In this document: positions 33,452-42,327 of the stretch, piece by piece
How the letters are laid out: every line of letters starts with the position of its first letter
Numbering within the stretch: the stretch's first letter is position 1
From: Streptomyces sp. DH-12
GTDB taxonomy: Bacteria; Actinomycetota; Actinomycetes; Streptomycetales; Streptomycetaceae
Length of the DNA: 64,000 bases
Direction of reading: 5' to 3'
NCBI RefSeq assembly: GCF_002899455.1
Contig: NZ_PPFB01000001.1
Span: 2,108,001 to 2,172,000 of the forward strand
Program-made: the position numbers and the translations under genes
Notes under the pieces: model-generated
Told to the model about the DNA's origin: nothing
Seen by the model: the letters and a program-made list of their open reading frames with translations, nothing else
The model's database searches: none

Positions 33452-33850
33452 CTAGGACGGCGGCGGGGCCGTCTCCGTCCGCGAGTCGTACGCGGCCCGG
33501 GCGGCGTGGATGCCGTCCAGGTTGCGGGTGGACCACTCCAGCAGGGGTGCGGTGGCCTCGCGCAGGGTCATGCCCATCGGCGTGAGCGCGTAACTGACGT
33601 GCGGCGGCATGACGTTGTGAACGGTGCGGGTGAGGATGCCGTCGCGTTCCAGGCTGCGCAGGGTGACGGTGAGCATGCGCTGGCTGATGCCGGTGGTGGC
33701 GCGCTTCAGTTCGGTGAAGCGGCGCGGCCCCTGGCTGAGGTTGCGGACGACGAGCAGGGACCACTTGTCGCCGACGATGCCGAGGACGTCGCTGGTGCGG
33801 CACGGGTCCCGCCGGTGCGGCATCGGTGACGGGCCGTCGGCTGCGGTCAT
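33452..33850 (-). CDS. HxlR-family transcription regulator
   Basis: 132 residues, a winged-helix HxlR protein: GIVGDKWSLLVVRNLSQGPR, RFTELKRATTGISQRMLTVT, LRSLERDGILTRTV, and YALTPMGMTLREATAPL near the end. HxlR regulators often repress a divergent oxidoreductase or hydrolase gene and respond to reactive electrophiles. Here the divergent gene is the alpha/beta hydrolase starting at 34001, 150 bases away. The common 33851-34000 region should hold the operator. Confidence 0.93.
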   Translation of the reverse strand: MTAADGPSPMPHRRDPCRTSDVLGIVGDKWSLLVVRNLSQGPRRFTELKRATTGISQRMLTVTLRSLERDGILTRTVHNVMPPHVSYALTPMGMTLREATAPLLEWSTRNLDGIHAARAAYDSRTETAPPPS

Positions 33851-34000
33851 GGTTACCTCCAGGGAACCGGGTCACCGGAATGTGCCTTATTGCCCCAGGT
33901 CGGGCGGGTGCACCACGATGAACGGACGGTTCCCGAAGCGTACCGAGACACGAAAGGGAACCGCCTTCTTCCCCGTGCTCCGCTTTCGGAAGGCACCCCT

Positions 34001-34729
34001 GTGTCGACTTATCTGCTTGTCCATGGCGCCTGGCACGACGGCCGGTGCTGGGACCGGACGGCCCCGCTGCTGGAGGCCGCCGGCCACCGCGTGTTCCGCC
34101 CCTCGCTGACCGGCTACGGCGACAAGGCGCACCTGCTCGGCCCCGAGGTGGGCCTGGACACCCATGTCGAGGACGTCGTCCGGCTGATCAAGGACGAGGA
34201 CCTGACCGACCTCGTCCTGGTCGGCCACAGCTACGCGGGACTGGTGATCTCATCGGCGGCGAACGAAGTTCCTGAGCGGGTCGCGCACCTGGTGTATCTG
34301 GACGCGATGGTGCCGGAGCACGGCGAGACCGCGGTCGACGCGCAGCCCGTGACCCAGCACCTCATCGACGCCGCCGCGGCCACGGACGCCCCGTGGCGTA
34401 TCCCGCCGCTGCCGGAACTTCCGCCGCCCTCCGGCCTGTTCGGGGTGACCGACCCGGCGGACCAGGAGTGGCTGCGCGGCATGCTCTCCGACCACCCGGT
34501 GCGGTGCCTCCAGCAGCCGGCGTGCCTGGACAACCCGTCCCTGCGTCAGGTCCCGCGCACCCACATCCACTGCGTGGGCGCGACCCCGGAGGGCATCGTC
34601 CGGCGCCCGGTGCCGGCGCTCCAGCCCGACGGGGCGCCGTCGCGGGTACGGGAACTGCCCACCGGGCACGACTGCATGATCACGATGCCGGTCGAGCTGA
34701 GCGAGCTGCTGCTCGACGTGGCCGGTTAG
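34001..34729 (+). CDS. Alpha/beta hydrolase
   Basis: 242 residues. The N-terminus STYLLVHGAWHDGRCWDRTA and the nucleophile elbow VLVGHSYAGLVISSA (Ser about residue 80) show the esterase-type alpha/beta fold of the MenH/EstC-like group (annotated as alpha/beta fold hydrolase). The C-terminal His is in ELPTGHDCMITMP. GTG 34001 with GGAAGG upstream. Paired with the divergent HxlR regulator. Its stop overlaps the stop of the convergent VWA gene. Confidence 0.9.
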   Translation: MSTYLLVHGAWHDGRCWDRTAPLLEAAGHRVFRPSLTGYGDKAHLLGPEVGLDTHVEDVVRLIKDEDLTDLVLVGHSYAGLVISSAANEVPERVAHLVYLDAMVPEHGETAVDAQPVTQHLIDAAAATDAPWRIPPLPELPPPSGLFGVTDPADQEWLRGMLSDHPVRCLQQPACLDNPSLRQVPRTHIHCVGATPEGIVRRPVPALQPDGAPSRVRELPTGHDCMITMPVELSELLLDVAG

Positions 34730-35919
34730 ACGGAGGCGGCCGGGACCCGCACCGTCTCCACCCAGTGCGGCGGCTCGGGGGCGTCGTGGCCGATTAGGGC
34801 CGCGACGAGGCGGCAGGAAGGGGGCTCGGCGGGCCAGGGGGTGTACCCGTCGGTGAGGACGACGACGATCGACGGGCGGTCGGGGGCGGCGAGCGCGGCG
34901 TCGATGCCGACGCGCAGGTCCGTGCCGCCCCCGCCGCCGAGCGTGACCTGCTCGGTGGACGTCACCCTCGACACGGCGTGCACGTCGGCGTCGCAGGCGA
35001 GGACGGTGACGCGGTTGCCGCGTACGCCGACCTCGCGCAGCACGCCCGTGACCTCGCCCAGCGCGGCAGCGAGTTCCGCGTCGCCCATCGAGCCCGAGGT
35101 GTCGACGACGACGGCCACCCTGGGCAGCGGACGGTGCAGGCTCGGGAGGACCACGCCGCGCAGCGCCGGGGTGCGGCGCGAGGGGCGGCGGTAGGTGTAG
35201 TCGACGGCGCCGCCCGCCCATGCGGCGGCCTCCCGTACCGCGCCGGACAGGGCCTGCCGCCAGTCGACCGCGGGTTCCAGGACCTCTTCGGCCCAGCGCC
35301 GCCAGCCGCCGGGCAGGGTGCCTCGGGAGCGCAGGTGGGCGCGCATCGCCTCGGCGGTGTGCCGACGCAGCGCCTGCGCCTCGGCCTCGCCGACCCCGTC
35401 GGGGCCGTCGGCCTGCGGGAGTTCCCACGGCGCCGGGATGCCGTGGGCGCCCGAACCGCAGTCGTGTTCCCGGACGTGCGGGGGCAGCGCCGGCAGGTAC
35501 TCCTCGAACAACTGACCGTCGGGCAGGCCGTGGAGGCGGGGTTCCACACGTCCGGCGGGCAGGCGCAGGCCGTCGGCGAGGAGGTCGTCGTTGATCTCGC
35601 AGTCCTGGGCGACGTTGACGCGGTAGTGGTCGCGCTGGTCCGCGGCGGGGAGCCGTCCGGCGCGGCCGTGGTGGTCGCGCAGCAGATGCGCCACCTCGTG
35701 AACCCACACGCCCGCGAGCTCCTCGACGGGGGTCGCGTCGACGAACGCGGGCGAGACGTAGCAGCGCCAGTGCCGGTCCACGCCCATCGTCGGCACCGCG
35801 CTGCTCGCCACGATGCCGAGGGCGTACAGCGCCGACGCCAGATAGGGGCGATCGTGCGCCGCGCGGTAGCGGGCGGCGAGGAGTTTGGTGCGGTCCAGGC
35901 CGTCGCGGGGATCCGTCAT
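34726..35919 (-). CDS. VWA-domain protein with metallopeptidase-like N-terminus
   Basis: 397 residues, DUF2201 type. The N-terminal part has VWVHEVAHLLRDHH (HExxH, about residues 73-86), a zinc-protease-like motif. The C-terminal von Willebrand A domain has a full MIDAS start VAVVVDTSGSMGDAELAAAL (about residue 268) plus the TDLRVG and VVVLTDG positions. It is the last gene of the four-gene block and partners the MoxR ATPase upstream (11-base gap). MoxR-VWA pairs act in metal-dependent chaperone-like or conflict systems. ATG 35919 is chosen because the family N-terminus DPRDGLDRTKLLAARYRAA starts there. Confidence 0.88.
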   Translation of the reverse strand: MTDPRDGLDRTKLLAARYRAAHDRPYLASALYALGIVASSAVPTMGVDRHWRCYVSPAFVDATPVEELAGVWVHEVAHLLRDHHGRAGRLPAADQRDHYRVNVAQDCEINDDLLADGLRLPAGRVEPRLHGLPDGQLFEEYLPALPPHVREHDCGSGAHGIPAPWELPQADGPDGVGEAEAQALRRHTAEAMRAHLRSRGTLPGGWRRWAEEVLEPAVDWRQALSGAVREAAAWAGGAVDYTYRRPSRRTPALRGVVLPSLHRPLPRVAVVVDTSGSMGDAELAAALGEVTGVLREVGVRGNRVTVLACDADVHAVSRVTSTEQVTLGGGGGTDLRVGIDAALAAPDRPSIVVVLTDGYTPWPAEPPSCRLVAALIGHDAPEPPHWVETVRVPAASV

Positions 35920-35930
35920 GCCCGCTCGCC

Positions 35931-37136
35931 TCAACGGCCGCCGGGCAGGGCCCCGGACAGCCGCAACAGGTCCAGGAACGCGTCGATGCCGGGAGGTACG
36001 GACCAGTCCAGCCGGCGCATCGCCGCGAGGTCGGTGGCGGCACGGGCGGCCACGTCCGGCACGCCCGCGTCCACCGCCTTCGCCAGCACCGCCCAGGCGG
36101 CCTCCCAGCGGGGCCGCGTGAGATCGCTCTGCACGGCGGCGACGATCGCGATGAGGAAGGCTAGTTGCCGGTCGCCGCGGTCGGGCAGCGCGAACGCGCC
36201 GGGGTCGGCGAGGACCCGCTCGGGGTCGGGCAGATCCAGGTGCTCCAGGTACGACAACAGCTCGATGCCCGCGCCGTCCCCGACGGACCCGGTGAGCGCG
36301 GCGGCCGTCGCCTCACGGCCCGCGCCGGTCGCGTACGCCGTGGCCAGCAGCCGCAGCGCCATCTCCCAGGTGCGCGGGGACGGCCAGGAGCGTCCGCGCG
36401 CCTCCGCGTCGCCGGGGAGCTGGTGGACCAGGCCGGGGCGGGCGGTGAGGAGTCCGGAGACGGCGCCGCGCGCCCGCGCCACCGCGCCGGGCACCTTGGC
36501 GGGGTCGACGACCGGGACCGTCGCCTCCGGCCAGGTGCCGGCCATGCCGCGCGCGACCGTGGCCGGGTCGTGGGTCCAGTGGAGGTGGACGAAGCGGTTG
36601 GCGAGCGGCGGGCTGAGGTGCCAGCCGTCCGCGGCGCTCGACGGCGGGTTGGCGGCGGCGACGATCCGCACCGCGTCGGGCAGGACCAGGCTGCCGACCC
36701 GGCGTTCCAGGACCACCCGCAGCAGCGCCGCCTGGACGGCCGGGGGCGCGGAGGACAACTCGTCGAAGAACAGCAGGCCGTGCCCGGCGTCCCGGAGCCG
36801 GACCGCCCAGTCCGGCGGGGCCATGGGCACGCCCGTCGCCGCCGGGTCGTCCCCGACGATCGGCAGCCCGGCGAAGTCCGAGGGCTCGTGGACGCTCGCG
36901 ATGACCGTCTCCAGCGGAAGCCCGAGTCCGGCCGCGAGCTGTTCCAGTCCGGCCGACTTGCCGATGCCGGGCTCGCCCCACAGGAGGACGGGCTCATTGG
37001 CCGTCACGGCCAGGGCCAGTGCCTCCAGTTGAGGGCTGGTTGCGGGCTCGGTGCGCCGTGCGCGAAGCCGGGTGACGAGGGCGTCGGCGGCGGCGAGCGG
37101 GGCGGGGTCGGTGCGGGGGGCGGGGTCGGTGCTCAA
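35931..37136 (-). CDS. MoxR-type AAA+ ATPase
   Basis: 401 residues. Walker A GEPGIGKSAGLEQLAAGLG (about residue 48), EPSDFAGLPIVGDDP, Walker B LLFFDELSSAPPAVQAALLR, sensor-1 VRIVAAANPPSSAADGW and the ANRF arginine region match the MoxR branch of AAA+ proteins. A C-terminal extension of about 200 residues includes helical repeats. It is predicted to remodel or activate the VWA protein encoded next. The TTG start overlaps the ankyrin gene stop (TTGA). TTG as start is weakly supported, but no better one is near. Confidence 0.9.
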   Translation of the reverse strand: MSTDPAPRTDPAPLAAADALVTRLRARRTEPATSPQLEALALAVTANEPVLLWGEPGIGKSAGLEQLAAGLGLPLETVIASVHEPSDFAGLPIVGDDPAATGVPMAPPDWAVRLRDAGHGLLFFDELSSAPPAVQAALLRVVLERRVGSLVLPDAVRIVAAANPPSSAADGWHLSPPLANRFVHLHWTHDPATVARGMAGTWPEATVPVVDPAKVPGAVARARGAVSGLLTARPGLVHQLPGDAEARGRSWPSPRTWEMALRLLATAYATGAGREATAAALTGSVGDGAGIELLSYLEHLDLPDPERVLADPGAFALPDRGDRQLAFLIAIVAAVQSDLTRPRWEAAWAVLAKAVDAGVPDVAARAATDLAAMRRLDWSVPPGIDAFLDLLRLSGALPGGR

Positions 37137-38992
37137 AACGGCGGTTCCTCGCTGTACTCGGTTGTTTCGCGCTCGACGGACCCGTCGGGTTCCGGTGTCA
37201 CGGGCTCCGCGCCGCCGTCCTCGTCGGGCTCCGGGTCGTTGTCCTCGTCCTGCAAGTGGGTCAAGTAGTCCTCCCACCACTCGCTCCCGACGTCCGGATG
37301 CTCCTCACGAACGCGCTTCCGCAGGAAGGCCAGGTCGGACCTCCGGTAGCGGCGGACGACGTGAGCGAGCGACAGCTCCATCCCGTCCTCCACGTCGATC
37401 CGGGCGCCCGCGTCGAGCAACGCCTCCACGAGAGCCCGGGAACCGCCCTCGGCGACCGCCACGAACAGCGGGGTCCGCCCCTGCTTGTCGCGCGCCTCCA
37501 GGTCGAGGCCCGCCGCGAGCAGCCGGGGCAGCAGGCGCTCGTGGTCGATGAGGTTCAGGACGTGGAGCAGTGAGCGTCCGGCGGCACTCCGCACCCGGAT
37601 GTCCATTCCCGCGTCCAGGAGCCGGAGCACGCCGTCGGTGTCGCCGTGCTGGGCGCGCAGGAAGAAGTCGAGCCGCTGGGCGCGGAGTGCCTTCGGCAGC
37701 CTGCCCTCGCCCGACGTCCAGGTCTGCGCCACGGCGAAGCAGCCGGCGACGGCGCCGCCGAACGCGCGCAGGGCCCATTCGCGCTGTTGCTCCTCGTCGC
37801 TGTGCGGCATGCGGAGCCGACCGTCCGGCCGGAAGCCCACCTCGTGCCACTCGCCCCGACAGCGCACCCGGACGGGTGCCGGGGCGCCGGGGCCCGGCGG
37901 TCCACCGATTCCGCCGTCGGGGCGGACGCCGGGGAACAGGGCCTCGCCGACCAGCGGGTGCAGATGCTCCGGCGCGACCCCGCCCACCCGGAGCAGGTCG
38001 AGGTCGGGGAGTCTGCGCCAGAGCGTCTCGGGCAGGAAGGGCAGGCCCTGGACCTCCTCGCGGTCCACCGCCCTCAGTGCGAGACCGGTGGCCGCCGGCT
38101 CCAGCAGAAGACGCGTGCGCCAGTCACCGAGGATCAGGAAGCGGTCGCCGACGCCCTCGCCCCGGAGCCGGCGGACCTCCCGCTCCAGGCGGGTGTGATC
38201 GAGCGCGAGCCTGCCGACGAGCACCGTCGGATCGCTCCGGTACCAGCGGGGGCCGGCGCCCGGGGTCGTCAGGTCGGCATCGATCCCGGCCGCGGCGAAG
38301 GCCTCCGCGGCCTCCCCCTTCTCATGCAGCAGCGTGACCCACTCGGCCCGCGCCGCCGGGTCGCCGGCGCCGGGGTCCGAGGGGGGCAGCTCGTCCGGGG
38401 CGAGCAGTCCGCCGTCGGCGCTGAAGAAGGGCAGCCGTCCGGGGCCGCCGGCGTGCTCGCGCAGCACGGCGGTGTGCCGGTCGTCCCACAGGTGCCGGGC
38501 GTACCGCCAGTCCTCGGTCGTGCTGCTGAACACACCGGCGGCCCCCTCGTCCGCGAGCGTGCCGAACCGCAGGGTGATCCGCTGCGGACCCTGCCGCATC
38601 GCGGGCGTGGTGAGGTGCAGGTACGGCGTGGAGCGCGGCTCCTCGCCCGCCCGCACCGGCCGGTACCGGGCGAGGACCACGGTGCGGTCGGTGGCCAGGG
38701 TGGTCCAGCCGCCGAGGTACCGGGGCAGGTGCCAGCGCACCAGGTCGGGGACCAGGTGCCGCAGGTCGTCCTCCAGCGCGTCGGCGACGTCGTGGCCGCA
38801 GTGCTCGGCGATCTCCGCCAGGTCGAGGTCGACGTCGACCAGGGCCGCGGCGCAGGCGCCCCTCCAGTCACCCGCCGTACGGCGTTGGGTCGCGCGCTCG
38901 ATCATGCCGCGGGGCACCGCGTGACGGCGGATCCGCCGCCAGCTCGACGCTTCCTCCGGCGAGAAGCAGGCGGGCGCGGTACGACGGCTCAC
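37133..38992 (-). CDS. Ankyrin-repeat protein of the MoxR-VWA block
   Basis: 619 residues. The N-terminal ~430 residues match no family I recognise; they include an IERATQRRTAGDWRGACAAA region that may be a sensor or adaptor domain. Ankyrin repeats follow at about 450-560: LRAQHGDTDGVLRLLDAGMD, GRSLLHVLNLIDHERLLPRL, GRTPLFVAVAEGGSRALVEA, LLDAGARIDVEDG. An acidic tail follows. The GTG start overlaps the LRR stop (GTGA). It probably gives a protein-protein interface within the system. Low-complexity acidic C-terminus. Confidence 0.82.
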   Translation of the reverse strand: MSRRTAPACFSPEEASSWRRIRRHAVPRGMIERATQRRTAGDWRGACAAALVDVDLDLAEIAEHCGHDVADALEDDLRHLVPDLVRWHLPRYLGGWTTLATDRTVVLARYRPVRAGEEPRSTPYLHLTTPAMRQGPQRITLRFGTLADEGAAGVFSSTTEDWRYARHLWDDRHTAVLREHAGGPGRLPFFSADGGLLAPDELPPSDPGAGDPAARAEWVTLLHEKGEAAEAFAAAGIDADLTTPGAGPRWYRSDPTVLVGRLALDHTRLEREVRRLRGEGVGDRFLILGDWRTRLLLEPAATGLALRAVDREEVQGLPFLPETLWRRLPDLDLLRVGGVAPEHLHPLVGEALFPGVRPDGGIGGPPGPGAPAPVRVRCRGEWHEVGFRPDGRLRMPHSDEEQQREWALRAFGGAVAGCFAVAQTWTSGEGRLPKALRAQRLDFFLRAQHGDTDGVLRLLDAGMDIRVRSAAGRSLLHVLNLIDHERLLPRLLAAGLDLEARDKQGRTPLFVAVAEGGSRALVEALLDAGARIDVEDGMELSLAHVVRRYRRSDLAFLRKRVREEHPDVGSEWWEDYLTHLQDEDNDPEPDEDGGAEPVTPEPDGSVERETTEYSEEPPF

Positions 38993-40125
38993 CGGTAGAC
39001 GCTCCCTATCGCGCGCAGGTCGGGGTGGGCGGCGGTCATGGGCCGCAGGCGCCGGGCGAAGGTCCGCTTCACCTTGCGGGGCAGTCCCGGTCCGAGGCCG
39101 ACGTACTCCAGCGGGGAGCCGTCCGGGACGGCCGCCAGCAAGGACTTCGCGCCCCGGCCGGTGAGTCCGGTGTGGCGCAGCTCCAGCCGGCGCAGCGGGC
39201 TGCCGGGGAGCGCGGAGGCCAGGGCGTGGGCGCCGTCGTCGCCGGTGGTGTTGGCGGGAGCGCCGAGGCTCCGTTCCGACATCGGGCGTCCGAGGTCGAG
39301 CGCCTCGATGCCGCTCAGGGCGTCGGCGAGGGCGCGTGCTCCGGCGGGTCCGATGCCGTTGCCGCCCAGGCCGAGGCGTACCGGCCGCCCGGAGTCGGCG
39401 GCGGCTGCCGCGAGCACGGCGGCGCCCTTGTCGCCGAGGTGGTTGGCGGGCAGGTACAGCTCGCGCACCCCCGCGTCGCGGACGAGCGCCGCCAGCAGCC
39501 CGGCGGTGTCGGCGGTCAGGCCGTTGCCGCCGAGGAAGAGGCGTTCCACCGGGCGCGGACGGCCGGTGAGGGCGTCGAGCAGGAGGCGCAGACTCGCCGC
39601 CGTGACACCGGTGTTGACCAGGTCGAGGGTGCGCAGCGCCGTGTTGCGGCGGAGCATCGTGGCGAGGGCCGTGACACCGTCGTCGCCGACGGGGTTGCGC
39701 TTGAGCCAGAGGGCACGGACGGTGTCGTCCGTGGCGAGCACGCCGGCGAGCGCGGTGACGCCGTCGGGGCCGATGCGGTTGCAGCCGAGGTAGAGGGTGT
39801 GCAGTCCGTGGCCGTCGGAGAGGGCGCGGGCGACCGTCGACGCCCCTTCGTCGCCGATGGCGTTGGTGCCGAGCAGGACGTGCCGGGCGTGCGGGGAGCC
39901 TGCCACGGCGGGCATCAGCCGGGCGGCGCCCGCCGCTCCGAGTCCCTGCTTGCACAGGTCGACGCGGCCGTCCGCGCGCAGGGTGCCGAGCGGGAACGTC
40001 TCGTCGTCCTCGACCGCCCGGTGCGAACCGAGCCTGGCCAGCAGCGGGCCCAGGCCCGCGGGATCGGCGGCCGGGACGTCCGGGTGCTCGATCGCCGGGC
40101 AGCGCACGGGGGTCGGCTGCGTCAT
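38989..40125 (-). CDS. Leucine-rich-repeat protein heading the MoxR-VWA block
   Basis: 378 residues made mostly of ribonuclease-inhibitor-like LRRs of 27-29 residues: LGTNAIGDEGASTVARALSD, LYLGCNRIGPDGVTALAGVL, LWLKRNPVGDDGVTALATML, LFLGGNGLTADTAGLLAAL, LYLPANHLGDKGAAVLAAAA, LGLGGNGIGPAGARALADAL. Such LRRs in bacteria serve as recognition surfaces. No signal peptide. The start is ATG 40125, five bases after a GGAG site; GTG codons just upstream are possible. First gene of the four-gene block, next to the tRNA-like sequence. Confidence 0.88.
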   Translation of the reverse strand: MTQPTPVRCPAIEHPDVPAADPAGLGPLLARLGSHRAVEDDETFPLGTLRADGRVDLCKQGLGAAGAARLMPAVAGSPHARHVLLGTNAIGDEGASTVARALSDGHGLHTLYLGCNRIGPDGVTALAGVLATDDTVRALWLKRNPVGDDGVTALATMLRRNTALRTLDLVNTGVTAASLRLLLDALTGRPRPVERLFLGGNGLTADTAGLLAALVRDAGVRELYLPANHLGDKGAAVLAAAAADSGRPVRLGLGGNGIGPAGARALADALSGIEALDLGRPMSERSLGAPANTTGDDGAHALASALPGSPLRRLELRHTGLTGRGAKSLLAAVPDGSPLEYVGLGPGLPRKVKRTFARRLRPMTAAHPDLRAIGSVYR

Positions 40126-40233
40126 CACCACTCCACCGGTCCGTCGCCGGCGTCCGGTCCGCCGGGGACGGAACCGCCCCCGCCCGCCCAGGACGGACCG
40201 ACGTCTGTCGACGTTTCTCCACGATCAGGACGG

Positions 40234-40306
40234 CAAGACCGGTCGGATTCGAACCGACGTCCTCCAGCTTGATGCGTGGGCGCGACGACCTCTGCGCTAC
40301 GGCCTT
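40234..40306 (-). tRNA. tRNA-like sequence with an aberrant anticodon arm (possibly a pseudo-tRNA)
   Basis: 73 nt on the minus strand. Acceptor AAGGCCG pairs with CGGTCTT (one G-T), positions 8-9 are TA, the D stem is GCGC/GCGC with a GG-containing loop, and the T arm GTCGG-TTCGAAT-CCGAC is perfect. The discriminator base is G and CCA is not fully encoded (CCG follows). The 21 bases where the anticodon arm belongs do not form a 5-bp stem by eye, so no anticodon is assigned; CAT and CAA are the triplets near the centre. It is either a decayed tRNA, an odd tRNA, or an integration-site fragment. Confidence 0.55.
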
Positions 40307-40403
40307 GCCAGTCGAAGATCATAGCGGGACCAGCCGCAATATTCGATCGTTTGTTTGGAAAGGTTCGCCGTCCCACGGCAGCCGCCCGCGGCGGACGAGG
40401 CCG

Positions 40404-41054
40404 TCAACTCGGCGACACCGGCAGCACATCCGGCGCCAGCGCCGCCGCCCTCGCCGTCGCGGCCGTCATCCGGCGGCGGTGGTGGCGACGGCACAGCACC
40501 TCGTAGCCGATCTCGTCCGCGGACCCCGTGACGTCGCCGACGACGACCTGGGCGCCCTCGACGACCATCACGCCGCCGACCGTGCGGGCGTTGTGCGTGG
40601 CGCGGGCGCCGCACCAGCACAGGGCCTCCACCTGGAGCACCTCGACGCGGTCGGCGAGTTCGATCAGGCGCTGGGAGCCGGGGAACAGCTTGGAGCGGAA
40701 GTCGGTGGTGATGCCGAAGGCGTAGACGTCGAGGTCCAGGTCGTCGACCACGTGCGCGAGCTGGTCGATCTGCTCGGGCGCGAGGAACTGCGCCTCGTCG
40801 GCGATCACGTAGTCCGCGCGGCGGCCCTGCGAGAGGTGGTCGACGAGGTGGGCGTACAGGTCGGCGCCGTCGCCGACCTCCACCGCGTCGGTGACCAGGC
40901 CCAGGCGGGAGGACAGCTTGCCCTCGCCGGCCCGGTCGTTGCGGGTGAAGATCATGCCCACCAGGCCGCGCGCGGACCGGTTGTGTTCGATCTGCAGAGC
41001 CAGCGTCGACTTCCCGCAGTCCATCGTTCCGCAGAAGAACACCAGTTCGGACAT
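40404..41054 (-). CDS. tdk: Thymidine kinase
   Basis: 216 residues. P-loop FFCGTMDCGKSTLALQIEHN at the N-terminus, then VIADEAQFLAPEQIDQLAHV (catalytic Glu and lasso region), FGITTDFRSKLFPGS, and the zinc lasso residues LCWCGARATHNARTV with a late CRRHH. Type II thymidine kinase, making dTMP from thymidine in the salvage route. It complements dut (same window, 20 kb away), which supplies dUMP for the de novo route. ATG 41054. Confidence 0.95.
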   Translation of the reverse strand: MSELVFFCGTMDCGKSTLALQIEHNRSARGLVGMIFTRNDRAGEGKLSSRLGLVTDAVEVGDGADLYAHLVDHLSQGRRADYVIADEAQFLAPEQIDQLAHVVDDLDLDVYAFGITTDFRSKLFPGSQRLIELADRVEVLQVEALCWCGARATHNARTVGGVMVVEGAQVVVGDVTGSADEIGYEVLCRRHHRRRMTAATARAAALAPDVLPVSPS

Positions 41055-41097
41055 GGAGGGTCGGGTACCTTTCGGCGAGGATCAGGGACGGAGCGCG

Positions 41098-42327
41098 TCA
41101 GGAGCGTACTTCGAGCAGGGGGACCAGCTGCTCGGCAGGGGTCATGGAGCCGTGGTTGCCGACCATCGCCGACTCCCTGGGCTCCCGCTCGGAGGCGACG
41201 AGCAGGACGTCGTCCCGCGCCGCGGCGATCACGTCGCCGATCCGGTGGTACACGCGCTCGTCCACCTCCGGCCCGAACCAGCCCGCGGCGATCGCCTCGT
41301 CGCGGGACGCCACCCAGAACTGCTCGCCGAGCACCTCGCGCCAGCACGCCAGCACGTCACCGGCGGCGCCGGGCACCGCGTACACGTGGCGCGCGCGGCC
41401 CTCGCCGCCGAGGAGGGCGACGCCCGCCTTCAGTTCCCAGTCCTCGTCGAAGTCGATGCGGTGCGTCTCGTCGAAGGGGATGTCGACCATGCCGTGGTCG
41501 GCGGTGACGTACAGGGCGCTGCGGGGCGGCAGTTGCTCGGCGAGGCGCTGCACCAGGCGGTCGACGTACATGAGCTGGCCGCGCCAGGTGTCGGAGTCGA
41601 TGCCGAAGCGGTGACCGGCGCCGTCGACCTCGGCGTAGTACGTGTAGACCAGCGAGCGGTCGCCGGCGGCCAGTTGCTCGGCGGCGGTGTCCATGCGGTC
41701 CTCGCCGGACAGCCGCCCCTGGAAGGTGCCGCCGCTGAGCGCGACCTTCGTCAGCGGGGTGTCGGCGAAGGTCGGGGAGGACACCTGGGCGGCGTGCACG
41801 CCCGCGCGGTGCGCCAGTTCGAAGACCGTCGGGTACGGCTGCCAGGCGCCCGGCGGGGTCCACGGCTGCCAGCGGAGCTGGTTCATCAGCTCGCCGGTGT
41901 CCGGGTCGCGCACGGTGTAGCCGGGCAGGCCGTGGGCGCCCGGGGGCAGGCCGGTGCCGACGGAGGCGAGGGAGGTCGCGGTGGTCGCCGGGTACCCGGC
42001 GGTGATCGGACGCCCGGTGCCGCCGCGCGACGCGGCCAGCAGGGACGTCATGAACGGCGCTTCTTCCGGGTGGGCCTTGAGCTGCTCCCAGCCGAGGCCG
42101 TCGATCAGGAAGACGCAGTTGCGGTCGGCGGGGGTCAGTTCGCCGATGCCCGCGGTCATGCCGGGGACGCCGAGTCCGGCGGCGAGGGTGGGCAGCAGGT
42201 CGGCCAGCGAGCCGGTGCCGTAGGCCGGGACGGGCGCGGAGCCGACGGGGAGCGGCTCCGGGTGGAAGTCCGGGACGCCGGGCGCCGGGCGCCCCCGGTC
42301 GTGGGCCGCGGGCGGGGGGTGAGCCAT
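41098..42327 (-). CDS. Alkaline-phosphatase-superfamily nucleotide pyrophosphatase/phosphodiesterase-like protein
   Basis: 409 residues. Metal and nucleophile motif CVFLIDGLGWEQLKAH with GYPATTATSLASVGTGLPPG (Thr nucleophile candidate). The metal-site motif YVTADHGMVDIP and EVDGAGHRFG are those of phosphodiesterase/NPP-type members. The family cleaves phosphate mono- or diesters. Its N-terminus is Pro-rich and lacks a signal peptide. The start shares one base with the DUF5998 stop, so they form an operon. Confidence 0.88.
   Translation of the reverse strand: MAHPPPAAHDRGRPAPGVPDFHPEPLPVGSAPVPAYGTGSLADLLPTLAAGLGVPGMTAGIGELTPADRNCVFLIDGLGWEQLKAHPEEAPFMTSLLAASRGGTGRPITAGYPATTATSLASVGTGLPPGAHGLPGYTVRDPDTGELMNQLRWQPWTPPGAWQPYPTVFELAHRAGVHAAQVSSPTFADTPLTKVALSGGTFQGRLSGEDRMDTAAEQLAAGDRSLVYTYYAEVDGAGHRFGIDSDTWRGQLMYVDRLVQRLAEQLPPRSALYVTADHGMVDIPFDETHRIDFDEDWELKAGVALLGGEGRARHVYAVPGAAGDVLACWREVLGEQFWVASRDEAIAAGWFGPEVDERVYHRIGDVIAAARDDVLLVASEREPRESAMVGNHGSMTPAEQLVPLLEVRS

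Noticed and set aside
37133..40222. Fusion of ankyrin and LRR genes into one 1029-codon protein
   Set aside because: The LRR repeats are in a different frame with their own start and GTGA overlap; the extended part in this frame is shadow sequence.
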